Positions 1 to 10,600 are shown, counted from the first letter of the stretch. The stretch is DNA of 64,000 nucleotides from Streptococcus sp. 29887 (GCF_032595075.1 NZ_CP118735.1:834001-898000), one strand, 5' to 3'. The notes: generated from the letters alone by a model not told the origin. Made by a program: numbers and translations.

Positions 1-541
1 GGTCAATGGTGTCCAACTCTATAATATTCGCGGTAAACAACACCAGTTGCCAGTCGGTATTCCTGTTTTGGATTTAGCCAATTCCAAGACGGATGAAAAA
101 GCCATTGTTCTAGCAAGTTTGCCTGAAGACATCAGCAGTCTGCGCAGCTATTTCCAAGAAAATGAATTTGAGGCTATTTACTTTAAAAACGAAATTGCCA
201 AGCCTTACTATCTGGATGGCTACGGCAGTCGGGACCAATTTGCCAAATTGTATAAGACTATTTATCAGTTTGATGAGTTTGATGTGCGCTATAAATTGAA
301 AGATTTGGCTGCTTACTTGAAAATCAAGGACACCCTGTTAGTGAAAATGATTCAAATTTTCCAAGAATTGGAATTTGTTACTATCACGGATGGAGTCATG
401 CGGGTCAACAAGGAGGCACAGAAACGGGAAATCTCAGAAAGTCAGATTTACCAAGACTTGAAAGAAACGGTTATCCAGCAAGAATTGATGGCACTGGGCA
501 CAGTTCAGGAAATCTATGATTGGCTGTGTGGTCAAGCTTGA
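1..541 (+). CDS. recJ: Single-stranded-DNA-specific exonuclease RecJ, C-terminal part
   Basis: The frame is open from base 2 to the stop at 539-541, so the gene begins before the window; the first in-frame TTG at 47 is not its start. The visible ~180 residues are the C-terminal domain of the streptococcal long form of RecJ, a 5'-3' ssDNA exonuclease of recombination and mismatch repair. The catalytic DHH motifs lie upstream and cannot be checked. A winged-helix-like tail (YKLKDLAAYLKIKDTLLVKMIQIF) is recognisable, as is the position just before apt, which is common in streptococci. Identification rests on family recall of the tail and on context. Confidence 0.85.
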   Translation, partial: VNGVQLYNIRGKQHQLPVGIPVLDLANSKTDEKAIVLASLPEDISSLRSYFQENEFEAIYFKNEIAKPYYLDGYGSRDQFAKLYKTIYQFDEFDVRYKLKDLAAYLKIKDTLLVKMIQIFQELEFVTITDGVMRVNKEAQKREISESQIYQDLKETVIQQELMALGTVQEIYDWLCGQA

Positions 542-1677
542 TGATGCCTGTAATTCTCGTTCTTCTGATTTTATTTGGTATCTTTATGTTAATTAAATAC
601 ATCAATCGCCGGAAAAAAGCCTTGGAAGCCTTGGAAGAAGTTGAACCAGTCCGGCAAGCCTTGACAGTATTGAGGAGCAGAGGGTGGTCCGAGAAGGCGA
701 TTTACAAGGCATTTCTTAAAGATTTACTGGAAATGCCAAAAGTAGAAATTCCAGTATCTGTCGAAAACTTCATGGATGAGCTTTCGGTTTTTGCCTCGAC
801 CAGTTTTTACAAGTTGTTAAAGGCTGAAAGTTGGTCTATGACCAAAGAAAAAGCACTGAGTTTGCTAGAGCAGATGATGGAGATCTTGGAAGTTCCAGAA
901 GAACTACACCATAGCCACCTGCCTGACTTGCTAGAGAAAATGGACGGTAACTGCCCTCCCCACCATTTTTTCTGGCACTTGTTTGCTGACTTAATTGACA
1001 AAGCCTTTCCTGGTCAGGATCTGGCGGAGAATAGTGAACTTGGCAAACAAGTCCATCAATTGCGCTATCTGATTTCCTACCAGCAGGCGACTTGGGTGCG
1101 TCAGCACTATGGACAAGGAAAATCAGATTGGCAGGCCTTGGTAGCCTACCTAGCTAGCCTGCCTGGTTGGTCCTATCGTTTGAGGGAATCTGCCCGCCTG
1201 CATAATAAGCAATTATTTTCTAGGGATGAGAAGCAAATCCTACCTATCAATCTTAAGGTCTTGATTGGATTTCATAGCGAATTCATCCTGGCACAAGATG
1301 GACAATTTACCTTGATACTGGATGTAAAACCATCCACAAACGGCGTGGTCAACGGCGCCTCCTTTAACTATGCCAGAGCCAATAATCGGCGCCATTACCA
1401 GTTAGACATGGCTCCGGTTGGTCCGCATGACCCTTCTTTTCGTAAGAAAATGATCAGGTCTAAAGCTGGGACCTACCTATCACCTACTCGTATTTCTAAG
1501 CATGAAAGCAAGCTTAATCAGACAGCTTGGGAACAATCCTATTTCAATTCTCAAGGCTATTTTTCCCATAAGGGACATAGCAGAGCTGTACTTGTAGCTA
1601 GCTTGGGTAGGCGTTTTGCCAAAGATATAAGATTTGAAATGTACCAAAAACTAATTTCATGGTATAATAAAGAGTAA
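541..1677 (+). CDS. Membrane-anchored protein of unknown function (DUF3114-like)
   Basis: Predicted 378 residues. Residues ~4-22 form one strongly hydrophobic segment (VILVLLILFGIFMLIKYI) followed by basic residues, so the protein is probably anchored with its bulk inside the cell. The rest is soluble and helical, with a conserved-looking block around LKVLIGFHSEFIL and GVVNGASFNYARANNRRHYQLDM. It resembles the streptococcal DUF3114 family, but no catalytic motif is visible. An earlier TTG at 520 overlaps recJ; the paired ATGs at 541 and 544 directly after the recJ stop are better starts. Probably co-transcribed with recJ and apt. Function unknown. Confidence 0.7.
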   Translation: MMPVILVLLILFGIFMLIKYINRRKKALEALEEVEPVRQALTVLRSRGWSEKAIYKAFLKDLLEMPKVEIPVSVENFMDELSVFASTSFYKLLKAESWSMTKEKALSLLEQMMEILEVPEELHHSHLPDLLEKMDGNCPPHHFFWHLFADLIDKAFPGQDLAENSELGKQVHQLRYLISYQQATWVRQHYGQGKSDWQALVAYLASLPGWSYRLRESARLHNKQLFSRDEKQILPINLKVLIGFHSEFILAQDGQFTLILDVKPSTNGVVNGASFNYARANNRRHYQLDMAPVGPHDPSFRKKMIRSKAGTYLSPTRISKHESKLNQTAWEQSYFNSQGYFSHKGHSRAVLVASLGRRFAKDIRFEMYQKLISWYNKE

Positions 1678-1703
1678 AACTAAAAATTTAAAGAGAGATG
1701 AAA

Positions 1704-2216
1704 ATGAACTTAAAAGATTACATCGCAACCATTCCTGATTATCCAAAAGAAGGTATCGAATTCCGTGACATCAGTCCTTTGATGGCTGATGGCAACGCTT
1801 ATAGCTATGCCGTACGTGAAATTGTTCAGTACGCGACTGACAAGCAAATCGATATGATTGTTGGTCCAGAGGCGCGTGGTTTCATCGTGGGATGTCCAGT
1901 TGCTTTTGAATTGGGTATTGGTTTTGCTCCAGTTCGTAAGCCAGGAAAATTACCACGCGAAGTTATCTCAGCTGACTATGAAAAAGAGTATGGTGTGGAT
2001 ACCTTGACCATGCATGCGGATGCGATTAAGCCAGGTCAACGTGTTCTTATCGTTGACGACTTGTTGGCAACTGGTGGAACTGTCAAAGCGACCATCGAAA
2101 TGATTGAAAAACTTGGTGGTGTTGTAGCAGGCTGTGCCTTCTTAATCGAGTTGGATGATCTCAAGGGTCGCGAAGCAATCGGTGATTACGACTATAAAGT
2201 CTTGATGCATTATTAA
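1704..2216 (+). CDS. apt: Adenine phosphoribosyltransferase
   Basis: Purine salvage: adenine + PRPP to AMP + PPi, cytosolic. 170 residues, the usual length. The PRPP-binding motif [13 protein letters not shown] and the flexible loop [10 protein letters not shown] are present, with the N-terminal block [14 protein letters not shown] typical of Apt. Start chosen at ATG 1704 rather than 1698 because the ribosome site AGAGAG (1692-1697) would directly abut 1698, and the family starts MNLKDYI. It follows the unknown membrane-protein gene by 26 bp. Confidence 0.96.
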   Translation: MNLKDYIATIPDYPKEGIEFRDISPLMADGNAYSYAVREIVQYATDKQIDMIVGPEARGFIVGCPVAFELGIGFAPVRKPGKLPREVISADYEKEYGVDTLTMHADAIKPGQRVLIVDDLLATGGTVKATIEMIEKLGGVVAGCAFLIELDDLKGREAIGDYDYKVLMHY

Positions 2217-2222
2217 GATTGT

Positions 2223-2239
2223 TATAGCCAAAACTTATA
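2223..2239 (+). promoter_or_regulatory. Candidate MET-box (MetR/MtaR operator) upstream of metA
   Basis: The 17-mer TATAGCCAAAACTTATA matches the streptococcal LysR-type methionine regulator consensus TATAGTTTnAAACTATA at most non-N positions, and lies ~22 bp upstream of the metA -35 box, where LysR activators usually bind. Sequence match only. Confidence 0.4.
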
Positions 2240-2261
2240 ACTGGTACTTATTTTATTCTAA

Positions 2262-2290
2262 TTGAATTGCATAACAACCTGTCTTATAAT
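2262..2290 (+). promoter_or_regulatory. metA promoter
   Basis: TTGAAT (2262-2267), 17-bp spacer, TATAAT (2285-2290); start about 2297, then SD CAGGAGG at 2305-2311 and ATG 2318. Confidence 0.7.
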
Positions 2291-2317
2291 AAATATAAGA
2301 AACTCAGGAGGTTGCTT

Positions 2318-3259
2318 ATGCCGATTAAAATTGAAAAATCATTACCAGCAGTAGATATTTTGAGAGAAGAGAATATTTTTGTCATGGACAGCGTCCGTGC
2401 CAGTCACCAGGACATTCGTCCTATCAAGATTTTAATTCTCAATCTCATGCCACAGAAAATTGTGACGGAGACTCAGCTGCTCCGTCTTTTAGCAAATACT
2501 CCCTTGCAATTAGAAGTTGAATTTCTATACATGGCAAGTCATGAGTCAAAAAATACTCATTCGGATCACTTGGAGCAATTTTATAAGACATTTGAACAGG
2601 TCAAGGATGAGTTTTTTGATGGTTTGATTGTCACAGGGGCACCAGTGGAGAATTTAGCATTTGAAGAAGTAGATTATTGGCAGGAGCTAGTTCAAGTCTT
2701 CGAATGGTCTAAGGCCCATGTTTATTCAACCCTACATATTTGTTGGGGGGCGCAGGCTGGTTTATATGCTCGCTATGGCGTGCCAAAACACTCCATGGCA
2801 AGAAAATTATCAGGTGTTTATTGTCAAGAGGTAACCTATCCCACTTGTTCTCTGATGCGTGGATTTGATGACGAATTTCGGTCGCCACACTCACGCTACA
2901 CGGAGGTCAAGGAAGAGGATATTGCCCATCTAGATGACTTGTTGATTTTGTCACAGGGCAAGGATGTGGGATTGTCAATTTTAGCTAGCAAGGACTTGAG
3001 AGAAGTCTATAGTTTTGGGCATCTGGAATATGACAGAGATACATTAGCCAAAGAATACCAGCGGGATTGCTTGGCAGGCAAAAATCCCCATGTCCCAGAA
3101 AATTACTTCAAGGAAGATGATCCTACAAGTAGACCATCCTTGTCCTGGAACCTGCCAGCAGCCCAATTCTTTACTAACTGGGTCAACTATGCTGTCTATC
3201 AGGAAACACCTTATGATTGGAAAACCTTTGAGCAATCAGCCCTTTCAGCAAGTCTTTAG
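2318..3259 (+). CDS. metA: Homoserine O-acyltransferase MetA (predicted acetyltransferase)
   Basis: First committed step of methionine synthesis: acylates homoserine. 313 residues, full length. The catalytic cysteine is C142 ([11 protein letters not shown]). Residue 111 is Glu (GAPVENLAF); in this family Glu111 goes with acetyl-CoA use and Gly111 with succinyl-CoA, so acetyltransferase activity is inferred despite the common 'succinyltransferase' label. Start at ATG 2318 because of the CAGGAGG site 7 nt upstream; the frame is open back to 2267 but without a ribosome site. It has its own promoter and candidate MET-box, so is probably induced under methionine limitation. Confidence 0.95.
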   Translation: MPIKIEKSLPAVDILREENIFVMDSVRASHQDIRPIKILILNLMPQKIVTETQLLRLLANTPLQLEVEFLYMASHESKNTHSDHLEQFYKTFEQVKDEFFDGLIVTGAPVENLAFEEVDYWQELVQVFEWSKAHVYSTLHICWGAQAGLYARYGVPKHSMARKLSGVYCQEVTYPTCSLMRGFDDEFRSPHSRYTEVKEEDIAHLDDLLILSQGKDVGLSILASKDLREVYSFGHLEYDRDTLAKEYQRDCLAGKNPHVPENYFKEDDPTSRPSLSWNLPAAQFFTNWVNYAVYQETPYDWKTFEQSALSASL

Positions 3260-3275
3260 TCTATAAAGAGGAAAT

Positions 3276-3950
3276 ATGAACTATTCACAGCAATTTCGGC
3301 AGGGACAACTGGTCCTTCCTGCAGCGATTTTATTTCATTATCAGGAGCTTTTTCCATCAGCAGATGATTTTTTGGTCTGGCAATTTTTCTTTTATCAAAA
3401 TACATCGCCGCTAGAAGCCTTGGCTCCTAGTGAGATTGCTCAGGCAATCGGCAGGACTGTTGCCCAGGTCAACCAGTCTATTGAAAATTTGCAAGAAGCT
3501 GGCCTATTGGACTTTAAGACCATCAGCATTGCTGGTGAAATTGAAATGATTTTCGATGCCTTTCCAGCCTTAGAAAAGTTAGATGAATTACTAGCTCCTA
3601 AAGAAGTAGTCCAATTCCTTCCAGCTGAAAATGACTTGAAAACTATGGTCGGTGAATTTGAACGGGAGTTGGGGCGCCTCTTGTCGCCTTATGAAATTGA
3701 GGACTTGCAGAAGACAATCGAAGACGATAAGACTTCTGTTGACTTGGTTCGGGCCGCCTTAAAAGAAGCTGTTTTTAACAATAAAACCAATTGGAAATAC
3801 ATCCAGGCTATTTTACGCAACTGGCGTCGGGAAGGCATCACAAGTGTCGCTCAGGTAGAAGCTAAAAATGCAGAAAGAGAAGGTCAACAAGCTAAAAATG
3901 TGACAGTTTCAAGTGACTTTTTGGATGCCATGTGGATGTGGAAAGATTAA
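3276..3950 (+). CDS. dnaD: DnaD-family replication initiation / primosome protein
   Basis: 224 residues. DnaD works with DnaB and DnaI to load the replicative helicase in Firmicutes. The N-terminal winged-helix (LAPSEIAQAIGRTVAQVNQSIENLQEAGLLDFK, ~50-85) and the C-terminal DnaB_2 domain (FERELGRLLSPYEIEDLQKTIED to NWKYIQAILRNWRREGI, ~130-195) are both visible; the latter ends with the YIQAILRNW-type motif. SD GAGGAA lies 7 nt before the ATG. It is 16 bp after metA and 1 bp before trmK, the usual dnaD-trmK-nif3 order. Confidence 0.93.
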   Translation: MNYSQQFRQGQLVLPAAILFHYQELFPSADDFLVWQFFFYQNTSPLEALAPSEIAQAIGRTVAQVNQSIENLQEAGLLDFKTISIAGEIEMIFDAFPALEKLDELLAPKEVVQFLPAENDLKTMVGEFERELGRLLSPYEIEDLQKTIEDDKTSVDLVRAALKEAVFNNKTNWKYIQAILRNWRREGITSVAQVEAKNAEREGQQAKNVTVSSDFLDAMWMWKD

Positions 3951-3951
3951 A

Positions 3952-4635
3952 ATGGAAACAAGATTATCAAAAAGACTGGCAACAGTCGCAGACTATGTGC
4001 CCCAAGGGGCTAGACTAGCAGATGTAGGGAGTGACCATGCTTATCTCCCTCTTTTTTTGGTGGAACAGGGCAGAATTGAATTTGCGGTCGCTGGTGAGGT
4101 GGTTCAAGGCCCCTATCAGTCAGCTCTTCAAAATGTGGAGCAGGCTGGGCAGTCTGACAAAATTTCAGTTCGCTTGGCAAATGGTCTGGCAGCAGTGGAG
4201 CTGGCTGACCAAGTAAGCACCGTAACTATTGCAGGAATGGGTGGTCGCTTAATTGCAGAAATCTTGGAAGCTGGAAAAGACAAGCTTGCTTCGGTTGAGC
4301 GATTGGTCTTACAGCCCAACAACCGTGAAGATGATGTCCGTCGTTGGCTGGTCGCCCATGATTTTCAGATTATTGCAGAGGAAATCTTGGAAGAGAATGA
4401 CAAGATTTATGAAATCTTGGTGGCGGAGAAAGGCAAGTCAGATTTAACTACTGACCAGTTGCGGTTTGGCCCTTATTTGCTGGAAGACCAGTCTACAACT
4501 TTCCAGAAGAAGTGGCTCAAGGAACTGGACAAGCTGACCTACGCTTTGGAGCAAGTGCCTCTTGAACGCCAAGCTGACCGCTCTGCTATTTCCCAAAAAA
4601 TCCAACAAATTCAGGAGGTGCTTCATGTTAGCTAG
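3952..4635 (+). CDS. trmK: tRNA (adenine(22)-N(1))-methyltransferase TrmK
   Basis: Methylates N1 of A22 in tRNA using SAM. 227 residues. The SAM-binding start [19 protein letters not shown], the motif [16 protein letters not shown], and [16 protein letters not shown] are characteristic of TrmK (COG2384). Start at ATG 3952 (METRLSKRL), one base after the dnaD stop; a longer frame back to 3913 lies inside dnaD and has no support. The end overlaps the next gene by 11 bp, so translation is probably coupled. Confidence 0.94.
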   Translation: METRLSKRLATVADYVPQGARLADVGSDHAYLPLFLVEQGRIEFAVAGEVVQGPYQSALQNVEQAGQSDKISVRLANGLAAVELADQVSTVTIAGMGGRLIAEILEAGKDKLASVERLVLQPNNREDDVRRWLVAHDFQIIAEEILEENDKIYEILVAEKGKSDLTTDQLRFGPYLLEDQSTTFQKKWLKELDKLTYALEQVPLERQADRSAISQKIQQIQEVLHVS

Positions 4636-5419
4636 TAAAGTGATCGAGCGTTATCAGGCTTTTTGTCCGCCATCTCTGGCTATGGAGGGTGATGTCAAGG
4701 GCTTGCAAATCGGCACGCTCAAGAAGGATATCCGTCGAGTAATGGTGGCTTTGGACATTCGTGAAACGACGGTGGCAGAGGCCATTGACAAGCAGGTGGA
4801 TTTGATTATCGTCAAGCACGCTCCGATTTTCCGTCCAATCAAGGATTTGGTGGCAGACAATCCACAAACTAAAATGTATCTGGATCTGGTTAAGCACGAT
4901 ATTGCAGTCTATGTCAGTCATACAGATATTGATGTGGTTGAGGGTGGTCTCAACGACTGGTTCTGTGAGCTTCTGGACATTCAGGATACTAGCTATCTGA
5001 TTGAAACTGCTGAGGGGCAGGGGCTCGGTCGTGTGGGGACAATAGCAGAGCAGACCTTGGAGGAATTGGCTTTGAAAGTTAAGGATGTCTTTGGTCTAGA
5101 TGCTGTCCGTCTGGTGACTTATGGTCATCAAGCTCAGCAGTATGTCAGCCGTGTGGCTATCTGTGGAGGTAGTGGGGGTTCTTATTATCATGAGGCCCTT
5201 GCTAAGGGGGCAGATGTTTACATCACAGGCGATATTTACTACCACACGGGGCAGGATATGTTGACACAAGGTTTGCTAGCCATTGACCCTGGACACCATA
5301 TCGAAGCCTTGTTTATCAAGAAAATTGCAGATTTACTGGAAACGTGGAAGGCAGAAGAAGGTTGGGACGTGGAAATCCTTCCATCGACCGTATCAACCAA
5401 CCCATTCAGACACCTATAA
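4625..5419 (+). CDS. Nif3-like dinuclear metal centre protein
   Basis: 264 residues of the Nif3/YbgI/YqfO family. Metal-ligand motifs are visible: VKHAPIF (~60), [15 protein letters not shown] (~100), and C-terminal [29 protein letters not shown]. Family members are often labelled 'GTP cyclohydrolase 1 type 2' but the physiological substrate is unsettled. Start at ATG 4625 with a perfect AGGAGG at 4614-4619. It overlaps trmK by 11 bp, a pairing conserved across Firmicutes. Confidence 0.92.
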   Translation: MLASKVIERYQAFCPPSLAMEGDVKGLQIGTLKKDIRRVMVALDIRETTVAEAIDKQVDLIIVKHAPIFRPIKDLVADNPQTKMYLDLVKHDIAVYVSHTDIDVVEGGLNDWFCELLDIQDTSYLIETAEGQGLGRVGTIAEQTLEELALKVKDVFGLDAVRLVTYGHQAQQYVSRVAICGGSGGSYYHEALAKGADVYITGDIYYHTGQDMLTQGLLAIDPGHHIEALFIKKIADLLETWKAEEGWDVEILPSTVSTNPFRHL

Positions 5420-5443
5420 AAGTCACGGAAGCGTGGCTTTTTT
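5418..5443 (+). terminator. Intrinsic terminator after nif3
   Basis: AAAAGTCACG-gaag-CGTGGCTTTT stem (one G-T pair) followed by TT-ATT; overlaps the stop codon of the nif3 gene. Confidence 0.8.
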
Positions 5444-5487
5444 ATTCGTTTCTTGATTTTATAGACCAGTTAAGGTATCCTAATACA

Positions 5488-5493
5488 TATAAT
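5488..5493 (+). promoter_or_regulatory. -10 box for the ZIP transporter gene
   Basis: TATAAT 29 bp before the ATG at 5523; SD AGAAGGAG at 5508-5515. A -35 box is not clear. Confidence 0.5.
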
Positions 5494-5522
5494 ATGCATG
5501 AGTAAAGAGAAGGAGTTTTGAA

Positions 5523-6347
5523 ATGGCTTGGTTTACAGAACAGTCTGTGGTGTTACAGGCTTTGCTTGGTGGTTTATTTACATGGTTTTGTACCATTCTT
5601 GGTTCAGCCATAGTATTTTTCTTTAAGACGGTTAGTCGGCGCTTGCTGGATACCATGCTTGGTTTTGCAGCAGGTGTTATGATCGCGGCTTCTTTCTGGT
5701 CCTTGCTGGCTCCGTCTATTGAATATGCAGAGGCCTCCTATGGCAGTCTAGCCTGGATTCCTGCGGCAGTTGGCTTTGCTGTTGGCGGTATTTTCTTGCG
5801 CTTGGTCGATGCTTGGGTTCCTCATTTGCACTTGGGGCGTGACAAAGAGCAGGCAGAAGGTGGAGATGAGAAGAACAGAAAAAATCTGTCTAAGACAGCT
5901 TTGCTATTTTTAGCCATCACCATCCACAATATTCCAGAAGGTTTAGCAGTCGGTGTGACCTTTGGTGCCTTGGCTTCTAATTACAGCCCGGCAGCGTTTG
6001 TGGGAGCACTGGGACTTGCTATCGGTATTGGTTTGCAAAACATTCCAGAGGGAGCGGCCTTGGCTATTCCCATTCGGACGGATGGCGCTTCACGCTGGAA
6101 AGCCTTTTATTGGGGCTCCATGTCAGCCATTGTAGAACCGATTGCAGCTCTGCTTGGTGCGGAGGCGGTGACTTATATGACACCAATTTTGCCCTATGCA
6201 TTATCATTTGCTGCGGGGGCTATGGTTTTCGTTGTGGTAGAAGAGTTGATACCTGAATCTCAAACAAACGGCAATACAGATATTGCAACACTTGGCCTCA
6301 TGGCAGGTTTTATCATTATGATGGTCTTGGATGTAGCCCTAGGTTGA
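5523..6347 (+). CDS. ZIP-family metal (Zn/Mn/Fe) transporter
   Basis: 274 residues with about eight hydrophobic segments in the plasma membrane. The two ZIP signature helices are present: HNIPEGLAVGVTFG (~135-150) and NIPEGAALAIPIR (~177-190), whose His/Asn/Glu residues form the binuclear metal site. The loop between TM3 and TM4 carries the His/Glu-rich stretch WVPHLHLGRDKEQAEGGDEK. Related to the bacterial ZupT / COG0428 group, which moves divalent cations into the cytoplasm. Single-gene unit flanked by terminators. Substrate metal cannot be read from sequence. Confidence 0.92.
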   Translation: MAWFTEQSVVLQALLGGLFTWFCTILGSAIVFFFKTVSRRLLDTMLGFAAGVMIAASFWSLLAPSIEYAEASYGSLAWIPAAVGFAVGGIFLRLVDAWVPHLHLGRDKEQAEGGDEKNRKNLSKTALLFLAITIHNIPEGLAVGVTFGALASNYSPAAFVGALGLAIGIGLQNIPEGAALAIPIRTDGASRWKAFYWGSMSAIVEPIAALLGAEAVTYMTPILPYALSFAAGAMVFVVVEELIPESQTNGNTDIATLGLMAGFIIMMVLDVALG

Positions 6348-6361
6348 TGAATAGGTAAAGG

Positions 6362-6384
6362 AAGTCTGATGTTCAGGCTTTTTT
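6362..6384 (+). terminator. Intrinsic terminator after the ZIP gene
   Basis: AAGTCTGA-tgt-TCAGGCTT stem (one G-T pair) followed by TTTTC. Confidence 0.75.
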
Positions 6385-6408
6385 CTCATGCAAATATCTT
6401 TGAAAATA

Positions 6409-6417
6409 TGGTATAAT
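6409..6417 (+). promoter_or_regulatory. Extended -10 promoter of the rml operon
   Basis: TGGTATAAT with the -10 hexamer at 6412-6417, 35 bp before the rmlA ATG at 6453; no strong -35 box, as expected for an extended -10 promoter. Confidence 0.6.
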
Positions 6418-6452
6418 GAACTGATTATTAAAATGTGGGAAGGTACTCGTAT

Positions 6453-7322
6453 ATGAAAGGTATTATTCTGGCAGGTGGGTCTGGTACTCGCCTTTATCCA
6501 CTAACTCGTGCAGCTTCCAAGCAGTTGATGCCAATTTATGACAAACCAATGATTTACTATCCCTTGTCAACACTTATGCTGGCAGGTATCAAGGATATTT
6601 TGATTATCTCAACACCTCAAGATTTGCCTCGTTTTAAAGATATGTTGGGCGATGGTTCGGAATTGGGGATCTCTCTGTCTTACGCTGAACAACCAAGTCC
6701 AGACGGTTTGGCACAAGCCTTCATCATCGGTGAAGAATTTATAGGTGATGACAATGTAGCCTTGATTTTGGGCGACAACATCTACCACGGAAATGGTTTG
6801 ACCAAGATGTTGCAACGTGCAGCCAGCAAAGAAAAAGGTGCGACAGTATTTGGTTATCAAGTTAAAGACCCAGAACGTTTTGGTGTTGTGGAGTTTGACG
6901 CAGACATGAATGCGATCTCTATCGAAGAAAAACCAGAGGTGCCAAAATCAAACTTTGCAGTTACTGGTCTTTATTTCTATGACAATGATGTTGTCGAAAT
7001 TGCTAAAAATATCAAACCTTCTCCACGCGGTGAGTTGGAAATCACAGATGTCAACAAGGCCTACCTAGATCGTGGTGACTTGTCTGTTGAGCTTATGGGG
7101 CGTGGTTTTGCCTGGTTGGATACAGGTACGCATGAAAGCCTACTAGAAGCGGCCCAGTACATCGAAACCGTTCAGCGCTTGCAGAATGTTCAAGTGGCTA
7201 ACTTGGAAGAAATTGCCTATCGCATGGGCTACATTACAAAAGAACAAGTGCATGAATTGGCACAGCCACTTAAGAAAAATGAATACGGACAATATTTGCT
7301 CCGTTTGATTGGAGAAGCTTAA
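6453..7322 (+). CDS. rmlA: Glucose-1-phosphate thymidylyltransferase
   Basis: First step of dTDP-L-rhamnose synthesis: glucose-1-P + dTTP to dTDP-glucose. 289 residues. The nucleotide-binding start [16 protein letters not shown], the [18 protein letters not shown] block, and the EKP motif ([21 protein letters not shown]) are intact. Start at ATG 6453, ~9 nt after GGGAAGG; the open frame reaches 6435 without a site. Its stop overlaps the rmlC ATG by one base. Confidence 0.97.
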   Translation: MKGIILAGGSGTRLYPLTRAASKQLMPIYDKPMIYYPLSTLMLAGIKDILIISTPQDLPRFKDMLGDGSELGISLSYAEQPSPDGLAQAFIIGEEFIGDDNVALILGDNIYHGNGLTKMLQRAASKEKGATVFGYQVKDPERFGVVEFDADMNAISIEEKPEVPKSNFAVTGLYFYDNDVVEIAKNIKPSPRGELEITDVNKAYLDRGDLSVELMGRGFAWLDTGTHESLLEAAQYIETVQRLQNVQVANLEEIAYRMGYITKEQVHELAQPLKKNEYGQYLLRLIGEA

Positions 7323-7915
7323 TGACAGAAAACTTTTTCGGTAAAACACTAGCCGCTCGCCCAGTCGAGGCCATTCCAGGAATGCTGGAGTTTGACATTC
7401 CAGTACATGGTGACAACCGTGGCTGGTTTAAGGAGAACTTCCAAAAGGAAAAAATGTTGCCTCTCGGCTTCCCTGAAAGCTTCTTCGCAGAAGGAAAATT
7501 GCAAAATAATGTTTCCTTCTCCCGCAAAAATGTTCTCCGTGGTCTTCACGCAGAGCCTTGGGATAAATACATTTCAGTAGCAGACGGCGGTAAGGTTTTG
7601 GGAACTTGGGTCGATCTTCGTGAAGGAGAGACCTTCGGTAATACCTACCAAACTGTTATCGATGCCTCAAAAGGTATCTTCGTTCCTCGTGGCGTAGCCA
7701 ATGGTTTTCAAGTTTTGTCAGACTTCGTGGCTTACAGTTACTTGGTCAACGACTACTGGGCTTTGGAACTCAAGCCTAAGTATGCTTTCGTCAACTACGC
7801 TGACCCTAGCCTCGATATCCAGTGGGAAAATCTAGAAGAAGCAGAAGTTTCAGAAGCAGATAAAAATCACCCACTCCTCAAAGACGTCAAGCCTTTGAGA
7901 AAAGAGGACCTCTAA
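7322..7915 (+). CDS. rmlC: dTDP-4-dehydrorhamnose 3,5-epimerase
   Basis: Third enzyme of the dTDP-rhamnose pathway, a cupin. 197 residues, the streptococcal form. The catalytic His region is VLRGLHAEPWDKYI (~76-89), then GTWVDLREGETFG and the conserved IFVPRGVANGFQVLSDFVAYSYLVNDYW. It starts within the rmlA stop and ends within the start codon of the next gene (ATG at 7915), so the three genes form one tightly coupled unit. Confidence 0.96.
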   Translation: MTENFFGKTLAARPVEAIPGMLEFDIPVHGDNRGWFKENFQKEKMLPLGFPESFFAEGKLQNNVSFSRKNVLRGLHAEPWDKYISVADGGKVLGTWVDLREGETFGNTYQTVIDASKGIFVPRGVANGFQVLSDFVAYSYLVNDYWALELKPKYAFVNYADPSLDIQWENLEEAEVSEADKNHPLLKDVKPLRKEDL

Positions 7916-8400
7916 TGTTTCAAGCCTTTTTGGAAATAGCAGAGCAGTTAAACAAGTTAGGGATTACTCCCTTGTTAATGGGCTCAGTTGGCTTGGAAAG
8001 GCGAACAGGTAGGGACTGGCAGGCAGGAGATTTAGATATTCATGTTCCTAGTGATCCACGTGGCTGGGAAGCTCCAGACGACGAACGGATTTATCAGGCG
8101 GATGCCTTGATTTCTATGATGAACCAACTAGGCTATGTCCTGGTTGACCGTCATGAACATGAATTTCATAAAGACGGCTTATCTGTTGAATTTGGAGGCC
8201 TACATTCACTGCCTGAATTTGCTGGTGTAGAGCTAGAAGATTTGGAAGAACTAGAAACAGCAGGTGTTCGCTATTACCTACCGACACTTGAACAATACCT
8301 GAAAATCTACCAAGCCTCTTCAAAAGATTCCTACCGTGCAGAAAATAACAATCAAAAAGACTTTACCAAGATTGCTTACTTGAAAGAAATCTTGAAGTAA
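7915..8400 (+). CDS. Nucleotidyltransferase-fold-like protein inside the rml operon
   Basis: 161 residues. The N-terminal GITPLLMGSVGLERRTGRDW...AGDLDIHVP pattern (GS followed by a D-x-D 30 residues on) resembles the nucleotidyltransferase fold, close to aminoglycoside-adenylyltransferase-like or 'predicted nucleotidyltransferase' proteins; the rest, including HEFHKDGLSVEFGG, is family-specific. It starts one base before the rmlC stop and lies between rmlC and rmlB, suggesting a role tied to sugar-nucleotide or wall-glycan metabolism, but no substrate can be named. The acidic DLD could bind metal; this is inference from pattern. Confidence 0.75.
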   Translation: MFQAFLEIAEQLNKLGITPLLMGSVGLERRTGRDWQAGDLDIHVPSDPRGWEAPDDERIYQADALISMMNQLGYVLVDRHEHEFHKDGLSVEFGGLHSLPEFAGVELEDLEELETAGVRYYLPTLEQYLKIYQASSKDSYRAENNNQKDFTKIAYLKEILK

Positions 8401-8426
8401 AGAAAGCGAGCATAGCGAGCTGCTCC

Positions 8427-9635
<1,209 letters not shown>

Positions 9636-9643
9636 GACAATTG

Positions 9644-9669
9644 AAGGCTGGGGCTTTGGTCCAAGCCTT
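9644..9669 (+). terminator. Weak hairpin between rmlB and rmlD
   Basis: AAGGCT/AGCCTT outer stem with an inner GG/CC, followed by TCTT. May be a partial terminator or a processing/stability hairpin inside the operon. Confidence 0.45.
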
Positions 9670-9689
9670 TCTTGAAATAAGGAGCAAAT

Positions 9690-10541
9690 ATGATTTTAAT
9701 TACAGGTGCAAATGGTCAGTTGGGAACTGAGTTACGTTACCTCTTGGATGAGCGTGGTGTCGAGTATGTTGCTGCTGACGTAGCAGAAATGGACATCACA
9801 GATGCAGAAAAGGTAGATGCCTTCTTTGCAGAGGTCAAGCCAAGCGTTGTTTACCACTGTGCAGCCTACACAGCGGTTGATATGGCGGAAGATGAAGGCA
9901 AAGAACTCAACTACAAAATTAACGTAACAGGCTCTGAGAATGTTGCCAAGGCTGCAGCCAAATACGGTGCGACCCTTGTCTATATCTCAACTGACTATGT
10001 ATTCAACGGTGAGTTGCCAGTCGGTCAAGAGTGGCAAGTAGATGACCAACCAGATCCTCAATCTGAATACGGTCGTACCAAGCGTTTGGGTGAGGAAGCA
10101 GTTGAGAAATTTGCTGACAAATTCTACACTGTTCGTACAGCCTGGGTCTTTGGTAATTATGGCAAAAACTTTGTCTTTACTATGCAAAACCTTGCGGAAA
10201 CTCGGGATACCTTGACAGTTGTCAACGACCAACATGGTCGCCCAACTTGGACCCGTACCCTTGCGGAATTTATGGTACACTTGGTTGAAACTAGTCAAGA
10301 ATTTGGCTATTATCATTTGTCAAACGATGCGGCAGAAGATACAACCTGGTTTGACTTTGCGACGGAAATCCTCAAGGATACCAACACCAAAGTATTGCCA
10401 GTGGATTCTAGCCAATTCCCAGCCAAGGCTAAGCGTCCATTCAACTCAACTATGAATTTGGATAAGGCAAAGGCGACAGGTTTTGATATCCCAACTTGGC
10501 AAGAAGCCTTGGAAGCATTTTATAAGCAGGGGAAATGCTAA
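9690..10541 (+). CDS. rmlD: dTDP-4-dehydrorhamnose reductase
   Basis: Last step of dTDP-L-rhamnose synthesis (GacA in group A streptococci). 283 residues. NADPH-binding ILITGANGQLGTELRYLL, STDYVFNG (~104-111) and the YGRTKRLGE catalytic Tyr-Lys pair (~128-136) are present. SD AAGGAG at 9678-9683. It supplies rhamnose to the rgp-type cluster starting at 17192. Confidence 0.97.
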   Translation: MILITGANGQLGTELRYLLDERGVEYVAADVAEMDITDAEKVDAFFAEVKPSVVYHCAAYTAVDMAEDEGKELNYKINVTGSENVAKAAAKYGATLVYISTDYVFNGELPVGQEWQVDDQPDPQSEYGRTKRLGEEAVEKFADKFYTVRTAWVFGNYGKNFVFTMQNLAETRDTLTVVNDQHGRPTWTRTLAEFMVHLVETSQEFGYYHLSNDAAEDTTWFDFATEILKDTNTKVLPVDSSQFPAKAKRPFNSTMNLDKAKATGFDIPTWQEALEAFYKQGKC

Positions 10542-10600
10542 TTTTTCTTCATTCTACTGGTCAAAATTTTGTATAATAACTTTTCATCAAAAAAGAAATA

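Noticed and set aside
2267..2317. N-terminal extension of metA
   Set aside because: Open frame only; the SD and family start point to 2318.
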